The translations under genes and the position numbers were made by a program. From the NCBI GenBank assembly GCA_036504215.1, contig DASXVO010000006.1, positions 45,261 to 109,260 of the forward strand: a DNA stretch of 64,000 bases, read 5' to 3'. Below are positions 38,200-47,563 of the stretch, one piece after another (the first letter of the stretch is position 1; every line of letters starts with the position of its first letter). The stretch is from Vicinamibacterales bacterium. Lineage in GTDB: Bacteria; Acidobacteriota; Vicinamibacteria; Vicinamibacterales; Fen-181. The notes below the pieces were generated by a model. The model was not told the origin of the DNA and searched no databases. It saw only the letters and a program-made list of their open reading frames with translations.

Positions 38200-39084
38200 A
38201 TGACGTTTCAAGACCTGATTCTCAAGCTCTCGGAGTTCTGGTCCTCGCACGGTTGCCTCATTCAGCAGCCGATCGACATCGAGGTCGGTGCCGGAACGTC
38301 ACACATCGAGACCTTCCTGCGAGTGCTCGGGCCGCGGCACTGGAACGTGGCCTATGTGCAGCCGTCACGCCGGCCCGATGACGGCCGCTTTGGCGAGAAC
38401 CCGAACCGGCTCTTCAAGCACCATCAGCTCCAGGTCATCCTGAAGCCGGCGCCCGACGAGGTTCAGCAAACCTACCTGCAGAGTCTCGAGGCGTGCGGCA
38501 TCGATCCGCGGCACCACGACATCCGGTTCGAAGAGGACAACTGGGAGTCGCCGACGCTCGGGGCGTGGGGAATCGGCTGGCAGGTGATGCTCGACGGCCA
38601 GGAGATCACGCAGTTCACCTACTTCCAGCAGGTGGGCGGGATCGACCTCGCGCCGATCTCGGCGGAGATTACGTACGGGTTGGAACGGATCGCGATGTTC
38701 CTGCAGAAGGTGGACAGCGTCTACGACCTGCAGTGGGCTCCCGGCGTCACGTACGGCGAGGTGCGGTTGCGCGACGAGATCGAGCAGTCGAAGTACGCGT
38801 TCGGCCAGGTGGACATGCCGCACGAGGAGTTCGTCGCGTTCCACCGCGACCTGTTCGACAAGCATCACGCGTTCGCGCACACGCTGTTGAAATCGAAGCT
38901 CTTGCTCCCAGCCTACGAACAGTGCCTGAAGTGCTCGCACCTGTTCAATCTCCTCGATTCATCGGGCGGTGTGGGCGTGACGGAGCGGACCGCGTACATC
39001 CTGAAGGTTCGGCAACTGGCGGTCGGCGTGGCGCAGGCGTACGTCGAAGGGCTGAAACCGCCCGACGCCGCCGAGGCAACCTAG
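38200..39084 (+). CDS. glyQ: Glycyl-tRNA synthetase alpha subunit
   Basis: The ATG at 38200 gives a 294-residue protein starting [19 protein letters not shown], with [20 protein letters not shown] and [17 protein letters not shown] motif 3 ([17 protein letters not shown]), typical of GlyQ. With GlyS it forms the alpha2-beta2 bacterial enzyme. A longer frame upstream lies in recO and is rejected. glyS follows after 19 bases. Confidence 0.97.
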   Translation: MTFQDLILKLSEFWSSHGCLIQQPIDIEVGAGTSHIETFLRVLGPRHWNVAYVQPSRRPDDGRFGENPNRLFKHHQLQVILKPAPDEVQQTYLQSLEACGIDPRHHDIRFEEDNWESPTLGAWGIGWQVMLDGQEITQFTYFQQVGGIDLAPISAEITYGLERIAMFLQKVDSVYDLQWAPGVTYGEVRLRDEIEQSKYAFGQVDMPHEEFVAFHRDLFDKHHAFAHTLLKSKLLLPAYEQCLKCSHLFNLLDSSGGVGVTERTAYILKVRQLAVGVAQAYVEGLKPPDAAEAT

Positions 39085-39103
39085 ACGAGGACCGGCGACT
39101 ACT

Positions 39104-41338
39104 GTGGATCGCGAGCTGTTGATTGAAATCGGGACCGAGGAACTGCCAGCCTCCTGGCTGCCCTCGTTGACGCGCCAGTTGGGCGACCATCTTGCTGCGC
39201 GCCTGACGGCGTTGCGGGTGCCGGCCGACGCACCGGTCGAAACCTACAGCACTCCCCGCCGGCTGACGGCCCGCATCGCGCGGATGCCGGAGCGGCAGAC
39301 CAACCTCGAAGACGTCATCAGCGGCCCGGCGCTCGCCGCCGCCTTCAGGCCGGACGGCCAGCCGACGCCGGCCGCGATCGGATTCGCCCGCAAGCACGGC
39401 GTTGACGTCGGTGCCCTCGAGCGCGTTGACACGCCGAAGGGCACGTACCTCGCGTTCCGCCGGTTCCAGCGTGGCCGCGCCGCGGTTGACGTATTGCCGG
39501 AGGTGCTCTTCGGTGTGCTTCGCGACATGGCGTTCCCCAAGCAGATGCACTGGGACGCATGGCTCGACGACGGGAAGGGCGAGCTGCTGTTTGGCCGGCC
39601 GATTCGCTGGATCCTGTTTCTCTACGGCGGGCGCGTGGTGCCGTTCACCATCGGGCGCACGGAACTGGCGCAAAGCGGTCTCGTTCAGGAGGTCAGGTCC
39701 GCCGCCGTGACGTACGGTCACCGGTTTCTCGCCACGAGCGGCCGTGCCGGGCGCGCGATCAAGGTGCGGTCGTTCGACGAGTACCGGACGAAGCTCGTGG
39801 AGAGCTTCGTCCTGCTCGATCGAAGTGAACGGCACGAGAAGATCGCGCGGGAGCTCGACGCGCACGCGCAGCGTCTCGGCGGGCGGGTGAGCAAGGCCGC
39901 CTCCGCGCAGTCGGGCCTCCTCCAGGAAGTGCCGGACCTCGTCGAGTATCCAGCCGTCGTCGCGGGCACATTTGCCGCGGAATTCCTTGCGCTACCGGAA
40001 GAAGTGCTGACGACCACGATGATCCACCACCAGCATTTCTTTCCGGTGGTGAATCCCGCCGGCCGGTTGATGGCGGCGTTCCTCGCCGTGACCAACACCC
40101 AGGCGGACAACGCGCGTACGATCTCCCGCAACTGCGAACGGGTGCTGACGGCGCGCCTGCGCGACGCGCGGTTCTTCGTCGATGCGGACCGCTCGAGGAA
40201 ACTGGAGGAGCGGGTGGCGACGCTCGCGACCCTCCTGTTCCACAAGAAGCTGGGCAGCTACCGCGCGAAGTCGTCACGCCTCGAACACCTTGCCGGTTGG
40301 CTGGTCGGCGACGTCATGAAATCGCCGCTCCTGCGCGACGCGGCAGCCACGGCCGGTCGACTGGCGAAGACGGATCTCGTCACCGACATGGTCCGGGAGC
40401 TGACCGAGCTGCAGGGGACGATGGGCGGGATTTACGCCCGCGACGAAGGGATGAGCGAGTCGATCTGGCGGGCGATTTACCACCAGTACCTGCCGGCCGG
40501 TGTCGAGGTCGACGCGCCCCCGTCGACTACCGAGCTCGGGCCGGCTGCCGTCACGTGGGCCGGCGTATCCGTGGCGGACAAGGTCGACACGCTGGTGAGC
40601 ATGTTCGCGGCCGGCGAACGGCCAACTGGAACGCGCGATCCGTTCGGTCTCCGGCGTCAGGCTCACGGCCTCCTCAGGGTGCTCGTCGACCTGCCGGAAC
40701 TGACGGGCATCACCGAGGTGGTGGACCTCGGAGCCGTGCTCCGGGAAGCGCGCGCAACCCTGACGTCGACCGCCGAGGCCGGTGTCGTCGTGCCCGTGGC
40801 GTCGGCGCAGGAGACCGAAGACCTCCGGATGTTCCTCGCCGAGCGGCTGCGGTACCTCTTCCAGCAGCGCGGATTCGTCTACGACGAGATCAATGCGATC
40901 TCGGGCTCGGCGCGCGGCTTCGTGGACGTGCCGTTCGATGCCCGCTTGCGGCTCGAGGCCTTGCACCGCGTGCGGTCGTCGCCGGATTTCGAAGCCCTGG
41001 CGGTGGCGTTCAAGCGGGTGAAGAACCTCGCAAGGGAGTTGAAGCAGGGGCCGATAGAGGCCGTGGATCGCCTCGCCGAGCCGGCCGAACTGGCCTTGCT
41101 GGAGGCGTTCCGCACGCGGGGTGATGCCGTTCGCGCGGCAGCCGACCGGCGCGACTACGACGGAGCGTTCCGCCTCGCATCGGGGTTCCGCCCCGCGGTT
41201 GATCGCTTCTTTACCGATGTGTTCGTGATGGTCGACGACGTCCCGCTGCGGGAACAGCGGCTCACGCTGATCTGGAGGTTACACGAGCTGATGCAGGATC
41301 TGGCGGACATCTCGGAGATCGTTCCTCAGTCGAATTGA
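39104..41338 (+). CDS. glyS: Glycyl-tRNA synthetase beta subunit
   Basis: The 744-residue protein begins with GTG (DRELLIEIGTEELPA) and contains MHWDAWLDDGKGELLFGRPIRW, TTTMIHHQHFFPV, TDMVRELTELQGTMGG, GTRDPFGLRRQAHG and a C-terminal DALR-like anticodon domain, all typical of GlyS. It recognises tRNA-Gly and with GlyQ charges it. The stop codon sits inside a small hairpin followed by a T-rich stretch. Confidence 0.96.
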   Translation: MDRELLIEIGTEELPASWLPSLTRQLGDHLAARLTALRVPADAPVETYSTPRRLTARIARMPERQTNLEDVISGPALAAAFRPDGQPTPAAIGFARKHGVDVGALERVDTPKGTYLAFRRFQRGRAAVDVLPEVLFGVLRDMAFPKQMHWDAWLDDGKGELLFGRPIRWILFLYGGRVVPFTIGRTELAQSGLVQEVRSAAVTYGHRFLATSGRAGRAIKVRSFDEYRTKLVESFVLLDRSERHEKIARELDAHAQRLGGRVSKAASAQSGLLQEVPDLVEYPAVVAGTFAAEFLALPEEVLTTTMIHHQHFFPVVNPAGRLMAAFLAVTNTQADNARTISRNCERVLTARLRDARFFVDADRSRKLEERVATLATLLFHKKLGSYRAKSSRLEHLAGWLVGDVMKSPLLRDAAATAGRLAKTDLVTDMVRELTELQGTMGGIYARDEGMSESIWRAIYHQYLPAGVEVDAPPSTTELGPAAVTWAGVSVADKVDTLVSMFAAGERPTGTRDPFGLRRQAHGLLRVLVDLPELTGITEVVDLGAVLREARATLTSTAEAGVVVPVASAQETEDLRMFLAERLRYLFQQRGFVYDEINAISGSARGFVDVPFDARLRLEALHRVRSSPDFEALAVAFKRVKNLARELKQGPIEAVDRLAEPAELALLEAFRTRGDAVRAAADRRDYDGAFRLASGFRPAVDRFFTDVFVMVDDVPLREQRLTLIWRLHELMQDLADISEIVPQSN

Positions 41339-41360
41339 ATCGGTGGTTCAATTCTTTTCT
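41332..41360 (+). terminator. AT-rich terminator overlapping the glyS stop
   Basis: GAATTGAA (41332-41339) and TTCAATTC (41347-41354) form an 8-bp stem around a 7-base loop, followed by TTTTCT. The left arm includes the glyS stop codon. Confidence 0.6.
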
Positions 41361-41388
41361 CATCCCTACATACTGGAGTCAGAAGGCG

Positions 41389-44199
41389 ATGGCCAAGAAG
41401 ACGGCAGTGAAGGTTCGAGGCAAGGCCCCTGTGAAGAAGACCGCGCCGGCAAGCAAGAAGGCGATGGCCGCCCCCGCGAAGAAGGCGAAGGCGACCAAAT
41501 ACGTGTATTTCTTCGGCGGCGGCAAGGCTGACGGCAACCGTACGATGAAGGACCTGCTCGGCGGCAAGGGCTCCGGCCTCGCCGAGATGACCAATGCCGG
41601 ATTGCCGGTCCCTCCCGGCTTCACGATCACGACGGCGGCGTGCAACCTGTACTACGAACTGGGCCGAAAGGTGCCGGCCGATGTCGAGCTGCAGATGGAA
41701 GCGAACCTGCTGAAGCTCGAGAAGGTTGCCGGGCAGAAGTTCGGGTCGGTCCAGAATCCACTGCTCGTGTCGGTCCGTTCGGGCGCGAAGTTCTCGATGC
41801 CCGGCATGATGGATACGATCCTCAATCTCGGTCTCAACGATGAAACGGTCGAGGGCTTGAAGGCTCGCACCGGCAACGGTCGGTTCGCGTACGACAGCTA
41901 CCGCCGCTTCATGCAGATGTACGGCAACGTTGTCCTCGAGATTCCGAAGGAGGAGTTCGAGAAGGAATTCGACGCCGTCAAGCACGAGCGCGGCGCGAAG
42001 CTCGACACCGATCTCGACGAACAGGCCCTCCGCGACGTCGTGAAGCGCTACAAGGGTGTCGTCAGGCACAAGACCGGTAAGGCGTTCCCGACCGACCCGA
42101 TGGAGCAGCTGCGCGGCGCCCGCAACGCGGTGTTCCGCTCGTGGAACAACCCGCGCGCCAAGTCCTACCGCGCGATCTACGAGATCCCGGACCATATCGG
42201 CACCGCGGTCAACGTTCAGCTGATGGTGTTCGGCAACAGCGGCGATCGCTCGGCGACGGGCGTGGGCTTCACGCGCAACCCGGCCAACGGCGCGAAGGAG
42301 TTCTACGGCGAGTTCCTGATCAACGCGCAGGGCGAGGACGTCGTCGCCGGCATCCGGACGCCGATGCCGATCGTCGAGCTCGAGAAGGTGATGCCGCAGG
42401 CCTACAAGGAACTGCGCGCCCACACCACGAAGCTCGAGAAGCACTACAAGGACGTGCAGGACTTCGAGTTCACCATCGAGAACGAGAAGCTCTTCATGCT
42501 CCAGACCCGCAACGGCAAGCGCACGGGCTACGCCGCGGTCGTGATCGCCACCGACCTCGTGGCGGAGAAGCTGCTGACGCCGAAGGAAGGGCTCCTGCTG
42601 GTCGAGCCGTCCTCGCTGTCGCAGTTGCTCTCTCCGGTGTTCGATCCGAAGGAATGGAAGAACATCCCGGTGGCCACCAAGGGCCTGCCGGCCTCGCCGG
42701 GCGCGGCGTCCGGCCAGGTGGTCTTCACGGCCGACGAGGCCGTGACCTGGAGCGACCAGGGTAAGAAGGTCGTCCTCGTTCGCAAGGAGACCGTGCCGGA
42801 CGACATCCACGGCATGTTCGTGTCCCAGGGCGTCCTGACCGCGACGGGCGGGATGACCTCTCACGCCGCAGTGGTCGGTCGCCAGATGGGCAAGCCGGCG
42901 GTCGTCGGCGCCTCCGAGATCCGGGTCAATGAGGAAGCGAAGACCGTGGTCGTCGGCGGCAAGACGCTGCACGAGGGCGACTACATCGCCTTCGACGGCC
43001 TGTCGGGCGAGGTGAAGGTGGAGAAGGTCGCCACCAAGCCGAGCGAGATCCTGCAGGTCATCAACGGGACGATGAAGGCCGAGACCTCGGACATCTACCA
43101 GCGCTTCGCCAAGCTGCTGGAGTGGGCCGACAAGGTTCGCCGTCTGGGCATCCGCGCCAACGCGGACCTGCCCGACCAGGCCGAGATCGCGTACGCGTTC
43201 GGCGCCCGCGGCATCGGTCTCTGCCGGACCGAGCACATGTTCTTTGCTGACGATCGGCTGCCGATCGTGCGCCGGATGATCCTCGCGGACAACGAGGAGG
43301 ACCGCAAGAAGGCCGTGAACGAGCTGCTCCCGATGCAGCGCAAGGACTTCTACGGCGTGTTCAAGGCGATGCACGGATGCCCGGTCACCGTCCGCACGAT
43401 CGACCCGCCGCTGCACGAATTCCTGCCGAAACGCGAAGACCTCATGGTCGAAGTGGCGAAGCTCGAAGTCGGTAACGGCGACAAGAAGCAGCTGGAAGAG
43501 ACCAGGGCGCTGCTCGCGCGCGTGGAACAGTTGCACGAGTTCAACCCGATGCTCGGTCACCGCGGATGCCGCCTCGGCATCACGTACCCCGAGATCACCG
43601 AGATGCAGACCCGCGCGATCATGGAAGCCGCCTGTCAGCTCAACAAGGAAGGGCTGAAGGTCGTTCCGGAAATCATGATCCCGCTCGTCGGCCTCGTGAA
43701 GGAATTGAAGGACCAGAAGACAATCGTCGAACGCGTGTGCCAGCAGGTCATCAAGGAGCAGGGCATCAAGATCAAGTACCTGATCGGTACGATGATCGAG
43801 GTGCCGCGCGGCGCGGTGACGGCCGACGAGATTGCCGCCGAAGCCCAGTTCTTCTCCTTCGGAACCAACGACCTGACGCAGATGACCTTCGGCTTCTCGC
43901 GCGATGACGCCGGCAAGTTCCTGAAGATCTATCAGGAGAAGCGGATCCTCGACGCGGATCCGTTTGCGAGTATCGACACGGTCGGCGTGGGCAAGCTGGT
44001 GGCCATGGCCTGCGAACTTGGTCGCAAGACGCGCCCCGAGATCAAGCTCGGCGTGTGCGGTGAGCATGGCGGCGACCCGGCGTCGATCCACTTCTTCGAG
44101 AAGGTGGGCCTCGCCTATGTGAGCTGCTCGCCGTTCCGCGTGCCGGTGGCGAGGCTGGCGGCGGCCCATGCCGCCTTGGCGGTCAAGGTCGGCGACTAG
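41389..44199 (+). CDS. ppdK: Pyruvate, phosphate dikinase with a Lys/Ala-rich N-terminal tail
   Basis: The ATG at 41389, with AGAAGG just upstream, gives a 936-residue enzyme. After the tail come KYVYFFGGG, the ATP-grasp domain (NAGLPVPPGFTI), the swivelling phosphohistidine domain with GGMTSHAAVVGRQMGKPAVVG, and a PEP/pyruvate barrel with RGIGLCRTEHMFF and GVCGEHGGDPASIHF. It interconverts pyruvate, ATP and Pi with PEP, AMP and PPi. The first 38 residues are unusual: almost only Lys, Ala, Pro and Val, like bacterial histone-H1-type tails, and not part of the normal fold. PEP is also the KdsA substrate. It ends in a strong terminator. Confidence 0.95.
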   Translation: MAKKTAVKVRGKAPVKKTAPASKKAMAAPAKKAKATKYVYFFGGGKADGNRTMKDLLGGKGSGLAEMTNAGLPVPPGFTITTAACNLYYELGRKVPADVELQMEANLLKLEKVAGQKFGSVQNPLLVSVRSGAKFSMPGMMDTILNLGLNDETVEGLKARTGNGRFAYDSYRRFMQMYGNVVLEIPKEEFEKEFDAVKHERGAKLDTDLDEQALRDVVKRYKGVVRHKTGKAFPTDPMEQLRGARNAVFRSWNNPRAKSYRAIYEIPDHIGTAVNVQLMVFGNSGDRSATGVGFTRNPANGAKEFYGEFLINAQGEDVVAGIRTPMPIVELEKVMPQAYKELRAHTTKLEKHYKDVQDFEFTIENEKLFMLQTRNGKRTGYAAVVIATDLVAEKLLTPKEGLLLVEPSSLSQLLSPVFDPKEWKNIPVATKGLPASPGAASGQVVFTADEAVTWSDQGKKVVLVRKETVPDDIHGMFVSQGVLTATGGMTSHAAVVGRQMGKPAVVGASEIRVNEEAKTVVVGGKTLHEGDYIAFDGLSGEVKVEKVATKPSEILQVINGTMKAETSDIYQRFAKLLEWADKVRRLGIRANADLPDQAEIAYAFGARGIGLCRTEHMFFADDRLPIVRRMILADNEEDRKKAVNELLPMQRKDFYGVFKAMHGCPVTVRTIDPPLHEFLPKREDLMVEVAKLEVGNGDKKQLEETRALLARVEQLHEFNPMLGHRGCRLGITYPEITEMQTRAIMEAACQLNKEGLKVVPEIMIPLVGLVKELKDQKTIVERVCQQVIKEQGIKIKYLIGTMIEVPRGAVTADEIAAEAQFFSFGTNDLTQMTFGFSRDDAGKFLKIYQEKRILDADPFASIDTVGVGKLVAMACELGRKTRPEIKLGVCGEHGGDPASIHFFEKVGLAYVSCSPFRVPVARLAAAHAALAVKVGD

Positions 44200-44231
44200 G
44201 GCTCCGGACTCCGGGCTCTGGGCTACGATTG

Positions 44232-44273
44232 AAGGCCAGGAGGTGGACATCCGCCTCCTGGCCTTGTGTTTTT
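44232..44273 (+). terminator. Strong intrinsic terminator after ppdK
   Basis: A perfect 12-bp stem (44232-44243 with 44254-44265, AAGGCCAGGAGG and its complement) around a 10-base loop is followed by GTG and five T. It lies 33 bases after the ppdK stop and 20 bases before mutL. Confidence 0.9.
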
Positions 44274-44292
44274 CTGGCATGATCAGGCGTGT

Positions 44293-46116
44293 ATGGGCAA
44301 AGTCCATCGTCTCTCTCCGGAGTTGGCGAATCAGATCGCTGCGGGCGAGGTTGTCGAACGGCCGGCATCCGTCGTGAAGGAGTTGGTGGAGAACGCGATC
44401 GACGCCCGGGCCACCCGCATCGCGATCGCATGCGAGTTGGGCGGGAAGAAGCTGATTCGGGTCGAAGACGACGGAGAAGGCATGGGGGCGGAGGACGCGC
44501 AACTGGCGCTGGATCGGCACGCGACGAGCAAGATCGCACGGTCGGAGGACCTCGCCGCCATCCTCACGCATGGCTTCCGTGGAGAGGCGTTGCCGAGCAT
44601 CGCATCCGTGTCGCATCTCAGCCTGCGGACGCGGCCCGCAGACGCCACGAGCGGGACGGAGATTCGCGTGAACGGGGGCACCGTGTCGTCGGTGCGAGAG
44701 GTGGGCGCGCCCCAGGGCACGACGGTTGACGTCTCGGACCTGTTCTACAACCTGCCGGCTCGTCGCAAGTTCCTGAAGTCGGACGGTGCGGAGTCCGCGC
44801 AGATCTCGCGAATGGTGACGCAACTGGCTCTCGCGTACCCCCAGGTGGGGTTCACGCTGGCGAACGCCGGACGCAAGGTCCTGGCGTGCCCACCGGTCCG
44901 CACGCTGCGCGAACGGTTCTATCAGCTGTACGGCGAACGGGAGGACCTGGTCGAGGTTGGGAAGGAGGCATCGGGGATTCGCATCTTCGGCCTCATCGCC
45001 GCCCTCGCTGAGCAGGGACCGAAGCGTGGCCCGCAGAACATCTTCGTCAATCGCCGGATCGTGAAGGACAAGACGATTGCCCACGCGATCATCGAGGCTT
45101 ACAGCGTCGCGTCGGTCAAGGAGCGCAGCCCGGAGGTTCACCTCTTCATCGAAATGCCAGCCGACCAGGTGGACGTCAACGTCCATCCGACGAAGGCCGA
45201 GGTGCGTTTCCGGAACCAATCGTCGGTACACGAAGTGGTTCGTCGCGCGCTCGGAGCGGCGCTTGGGCAGGGGCCCGCGCCGGAACTGCAACTCCGTGGG
45301 GAAGCCCTGCCCGTTGCGCAGCCGGTGACGCTGTCGTTTCCGGGGTTGCTCGGCGGCATCTATCCGAACCGATGGACACCGGTGCCGCAGAGGGCGGATC
45401 TGAGCGGGACAGGCGCCCCGCCTGTCGGGACCACGGGCGAGACGCCCGTGCCACTCCTGCCGCGGGGGGCGGGTCTGAGTGGGACAGGCGTCCCGCCTGG
45501 CCATCCGGCGCCGGGTTCACTGGGCGGCTCGATCGGCGTGCGGCCCATGATTCCTCTCGGTCAGTTCCGCGACACGTTCATCATCGCGATCGACGACGAA
45601 GGCATCGCGATCATCGACCAGCACGTGGCGCACGAGCGGGTACTGTTCGAACGGGTCATGCAAAGGCTCACCGACGGCCGCCTCGAGAGCCAGCGGCTTC
45701 TCGAACCGCTGGTCGTCGAGTTGTCGGCGAGCGGCCTCGAGATCCTCCTCGCACGGACCGTGGAGCTCGACCGCTTCGGTTTCGAGGTGTCGGAGTTCGG
45801 CGGCCACAGCCTGCAACTGGCGGCCGTGCCCGCACTGCTGACGCCAGACGAGAGCGTGGCCGCGGTGCGCGCGCTCGCCGAGGACCTGGACGGCCTCGAA
45901 CAGGGCGCGACCGTGGACGAGGCACTGAAGAGAATTGCGGCAATGACGGCTTGCCACGCGGCCGTGAAAGCGAATGACCCGCTGACCCACGAGAAGATGG
46001 TGCACATCCTCGAGGAGTTGCGGCGCACGGCCTATTCGACCGTCTGCCCGCACGGGCGGCCGGTGATGCTGCGCCTCACGAGGCGAGAGATCGAGAAGAA
46101 CTTCCAGCGGATCTGA
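44293..46116 (+). CDS. mutL: DNA mismatch repair protein MutL with repeat-expanded linker
   Basis: The ATG at 44293 gives a 607-residue protein. The N-terminal GHKL ATPase shows GKVHRLSPELANQIAAGEVV, VKELVENAIDA, VEDDGEGM, HATSKI and FRGEALPSIASVS. The C-terminal dimerisation domain begins near residue 418 (GQFRDTFIIAIDDEGIAIIDQHVAHER). The endonuclease motif DQHAAHER-like segment reads DQHVAHER, and I do not see a clear DMHAAxERITYE metal site, so endonuclease activity is uncertain. The linker (about residues 367-403) is built from palindromic repeats read in frame: SGTGAPPV, TGETPVPL and SGTGVPPG. MutL couples mismatch recognition to strand removal; mutS is not in the window. Confidence 0.94.
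   Translation: MGKVHRLSPELANQIAAGEVVERPASVVKELVENAIDARATRIAIACELGGKKLIRVEDDGEGMGAEDAQLALDRHATSKIARSEDLAAILTHGFRGEALPSIASVSHLSLRTRPADATSGTEIRVNGGTVSSVREVGAPQGTTVDVSDLFYNLPARRKFLKSDGAESAQISRMVTQLALAYPQVGFTLANAGRKVLACPPVRTLRERFYQLYGEREDLVEVGKEASGIRIFGLIAALAEQGPKRGPQNIFVNRRIVKDKTIAHAIIEAYSVASVKERSPEVHLFIEMPADQVDVNVHPTKAEVRFRNQSSVHEVVRRALGAALGQGPAPELQLRGEALPVAQPVTLSFPGLLGGIYPNRWTPVPQRADLSGTGAPPVGTTGETPVPLLPRGAGLSGTGVPPGHPAPGSLGGSIGVRPMIPLGQFRDTFIIAIDDEGIAIIDQHVAHERVLFERVMQRLTDGRLESQRLLEPLVVELSASGLEILLARTVELDRFGFEVSEFGGHSLQLAAVPALLTPDESVAAVRALAEDLDGLEQGATVDEALKRIAAMTACHAAVKANDPLTHEKMVHILEELRRTAYSTVCPHGRPVMLRLTRREIEKNFQRI
45393..45499 (+). repeat. Palindromic repeats inside the mutL linker, with a 75-base direct duplication
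   Basis: Three inverted repeats occur: GACAGGCG-CCC-CGCCTGTC (45408-45426), CACGGGCG-AGA-CGCCCGTG (45432-45450) and a weaker CAGGCG-TCC-CGCCTG (45485-45499). The 32-base stretches at 45393 and 45468 are near-identical (3 mismatches) at a spacing of 75 bases, or 25 codons, so the reading frame is kept. Confidence 0.88.
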
Positions 46117-46164
46117 GATGGCCCGGCGGGCACGGAGGTCCGCCACCACTGCGACCCTGCGTGG

Positions 46165-46183
46165 CCCGGGCGTCGCGCCCGGG
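46165..46183. repeat. Palindromic repeat between mutL and rarA
   Basis: CCCGGGCG-TCG-CGCCCGGG is a perfect 8-bp inverted repeat with a 3-base centre, in the 80-base gap between the converging mutL and rarA genes. It shares the GGGCG/CGCCC core and spacing of the copies at 36445 and in mutL, and could act as a terminator. Confidence 0.75.
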
Positions 46184-46196
46184 AGAGGCCTGCCGC

Positions 46197-47543
46197 CTAC
46201 GTCCGCCGCTTCCGCTTGATCTCCTCCCACCCGTCCAGCCGCCGCTTGATCTCTTTCTCGAAACCGCGCTCGGTGGGGTGGTAGTATTTCCGGCCCTGCA
46301 GGCGCTCGGGCAGGCAGTCCATCGCCGCGACGGCGTCCTTCTCGTTGTGCGCGTACTGATAGCCCTTGCCGTACTCGAGGTCCTTCATCAACTTCGTCGG
46401 CGCGTTCCGCAGGTGCAGGGGCACCGGTTCCGCGACGTCGTGCAGCGCCTCGCTGGCCGCCTGGCTGTAGGCCACGTAGATGGCGTTGCTCTTGGGTGCG
46501 GTCGCCATGTAGACGACGGCCTCTGCGAGCGCGTTGTTGCCCTCCGGCATGCCGATGAAGTGAACCGCCTCCTTGGCGGCCATCGCCACGCTCAGCGCCT
46601 GCGGGTCGGCGATGCCGATGTCCTCCGAGGCGAACCGGACGACGCGCCGTGTGATGTACAGCGCGTCCTCTCCGGCCTCGAGCATTCGCGCGAGCCAGTA
46701 CACCGCTGCGTCGGGGTCGCTGTTGCGCATCGACTTGTGGAGGGCGGAGATCAGGTTGTAGTGCTCCTCGCCGTTCTTGTCGTAGAGGAGCGTGCGCCGT
46801 TGGACGGCCTGTTCGACGAACCCGACGTCCACGTGTCCCCGTGGGCCGCCGGCCCCGTGCGGGGCGGTGGTGACGGTGGCCTCGAGCAGGTTGAGGCCCG
46901 TGCGTGCGTCGCCGTTCGCCAGCCGGGCGATGGTGTTGAGCGCGTCGGGATCGACGTCGACCTCTTCGCTTCCCAGGCCGCGGTCTGGGTCGTTCAGCGC
47001 CCGTGTCAGGACCTCGATCGTCGCGTCGAGCGTGAGCGGCTTCAAGACGTAGACCTGGGAACGCGAGAGCAACGCCGAGATCACCTCGAACGAGGGATTC
47101 TCGGTCGTGGCGCCAATCAGCACGATGTCGCCGGCTTCGACACGGGGAAGGAAGGCATCCTGCTGGGCCTTGTTGAAACGATGGATTTCGTCCACGAAGA
47201 GGATGGTCCGGCGGCCGAGGCGGCGTCGGGCCTGTTCGGCCTCGGCCATGACCGCCTTGATTTCCTTGATTCCAGCGAGCACCGCGCTGAACGAGATGAA
47301 GTGCGCGCGGGTGACGTGGGCGATCAGGCGAGCGAGCGTGGTCTTGCCGGTGCCGGGTGGCCCCCAGAGGATGATGGACTGCACGAGGTCGCGCTCGATC
47401 GCGACCCGGAGCGGCCGGCCCGGCGCCAGTAGCTCATCCTGGCCCAGCAATTCCTCGAAGGACCGGGGGCGCATCCGTTCGGCCAGCGGCGACTTCAGGT
47501 CGGCGGGCAACGCGCCTTCATCACCAAACAAGTTCCCTGACAT
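46197..47543 (-). CDS. rarA: Replication-associated recombination protein A (MgsA)
   Basis: The protein has GPPGTGKTT (Walker A, about residues 61-69), LFVDEIHRFNKAQQDAFLP (Walker B), GATTENPSFEVISALLSR (sensor 1) and the C-terminal MgsA tetramerisation region with LPLHLRNAPTKLM-like sequence. RarA is an AAA+ ATPase acting at stalled replication forks. I used the ATG at 47543 (MSGNLFGDEG), which matches relatives; an in-frame ATG at 47555 adds four residues. It is encoded 20 bases after the methyltransferase on the same strand. Confidence 0.95.
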   Translation of the reverse strand: MSGNLFGDEGALPADLKSPLAERMRPRSFEELLGQDELLAPGRPLRVAIERDLVQSIILWGPPGTGKTTLARLIAHVTRAHFISFSAVLAGIKEIKAVMAEAEQARRRLGRRTILFVDEIHRFNKAQQDAFLPRVEAGDIVLIGATTENPSFEVISALLSRSQVYVLKPLTLDATIEVLTRALNDPDRGLGSEEVDVDPDALNTIARLANGDARTGLNLLEATVTTAPHGAGGPRGHVDVGFVEQAVQRRTLLYDKNGEEHYNLISALHKSMRNSDPDAAVYWLARMLEAGEDALYITRRVVRFASEDIGIADPQALSVAMAAKEAVHFIGMPEGNNALAEAVVYMATAPKSNAIYVAYSQAASEALHDVAEPVPLHLRNAPTKLMKDLEYGKGYQYAHNEKDAVAAMDCLPERLQGRKYYHPTERGFEKEIKRRLDGWEEIKRKRRT

Positions 47544-47563
47544 GCCCCACAGCATAGCAGAGG

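Noticed and set aside
41335..41388. N-terminal extension of ppdK to an ATG at 41335
   Set aside because: It would overlap the glyS end and the terminator hairpin, and the ATG at 41389 has a good ribosome site.
41326..45504. A 1392-codon open frame on the minus strand opposite ppdK and mutL
   Set aside because: It is antisense to two clearly identified genes and its translation is Arg/His/Leu/Asp-rich without any domain, the typical shadow of GC-rich codon bias.
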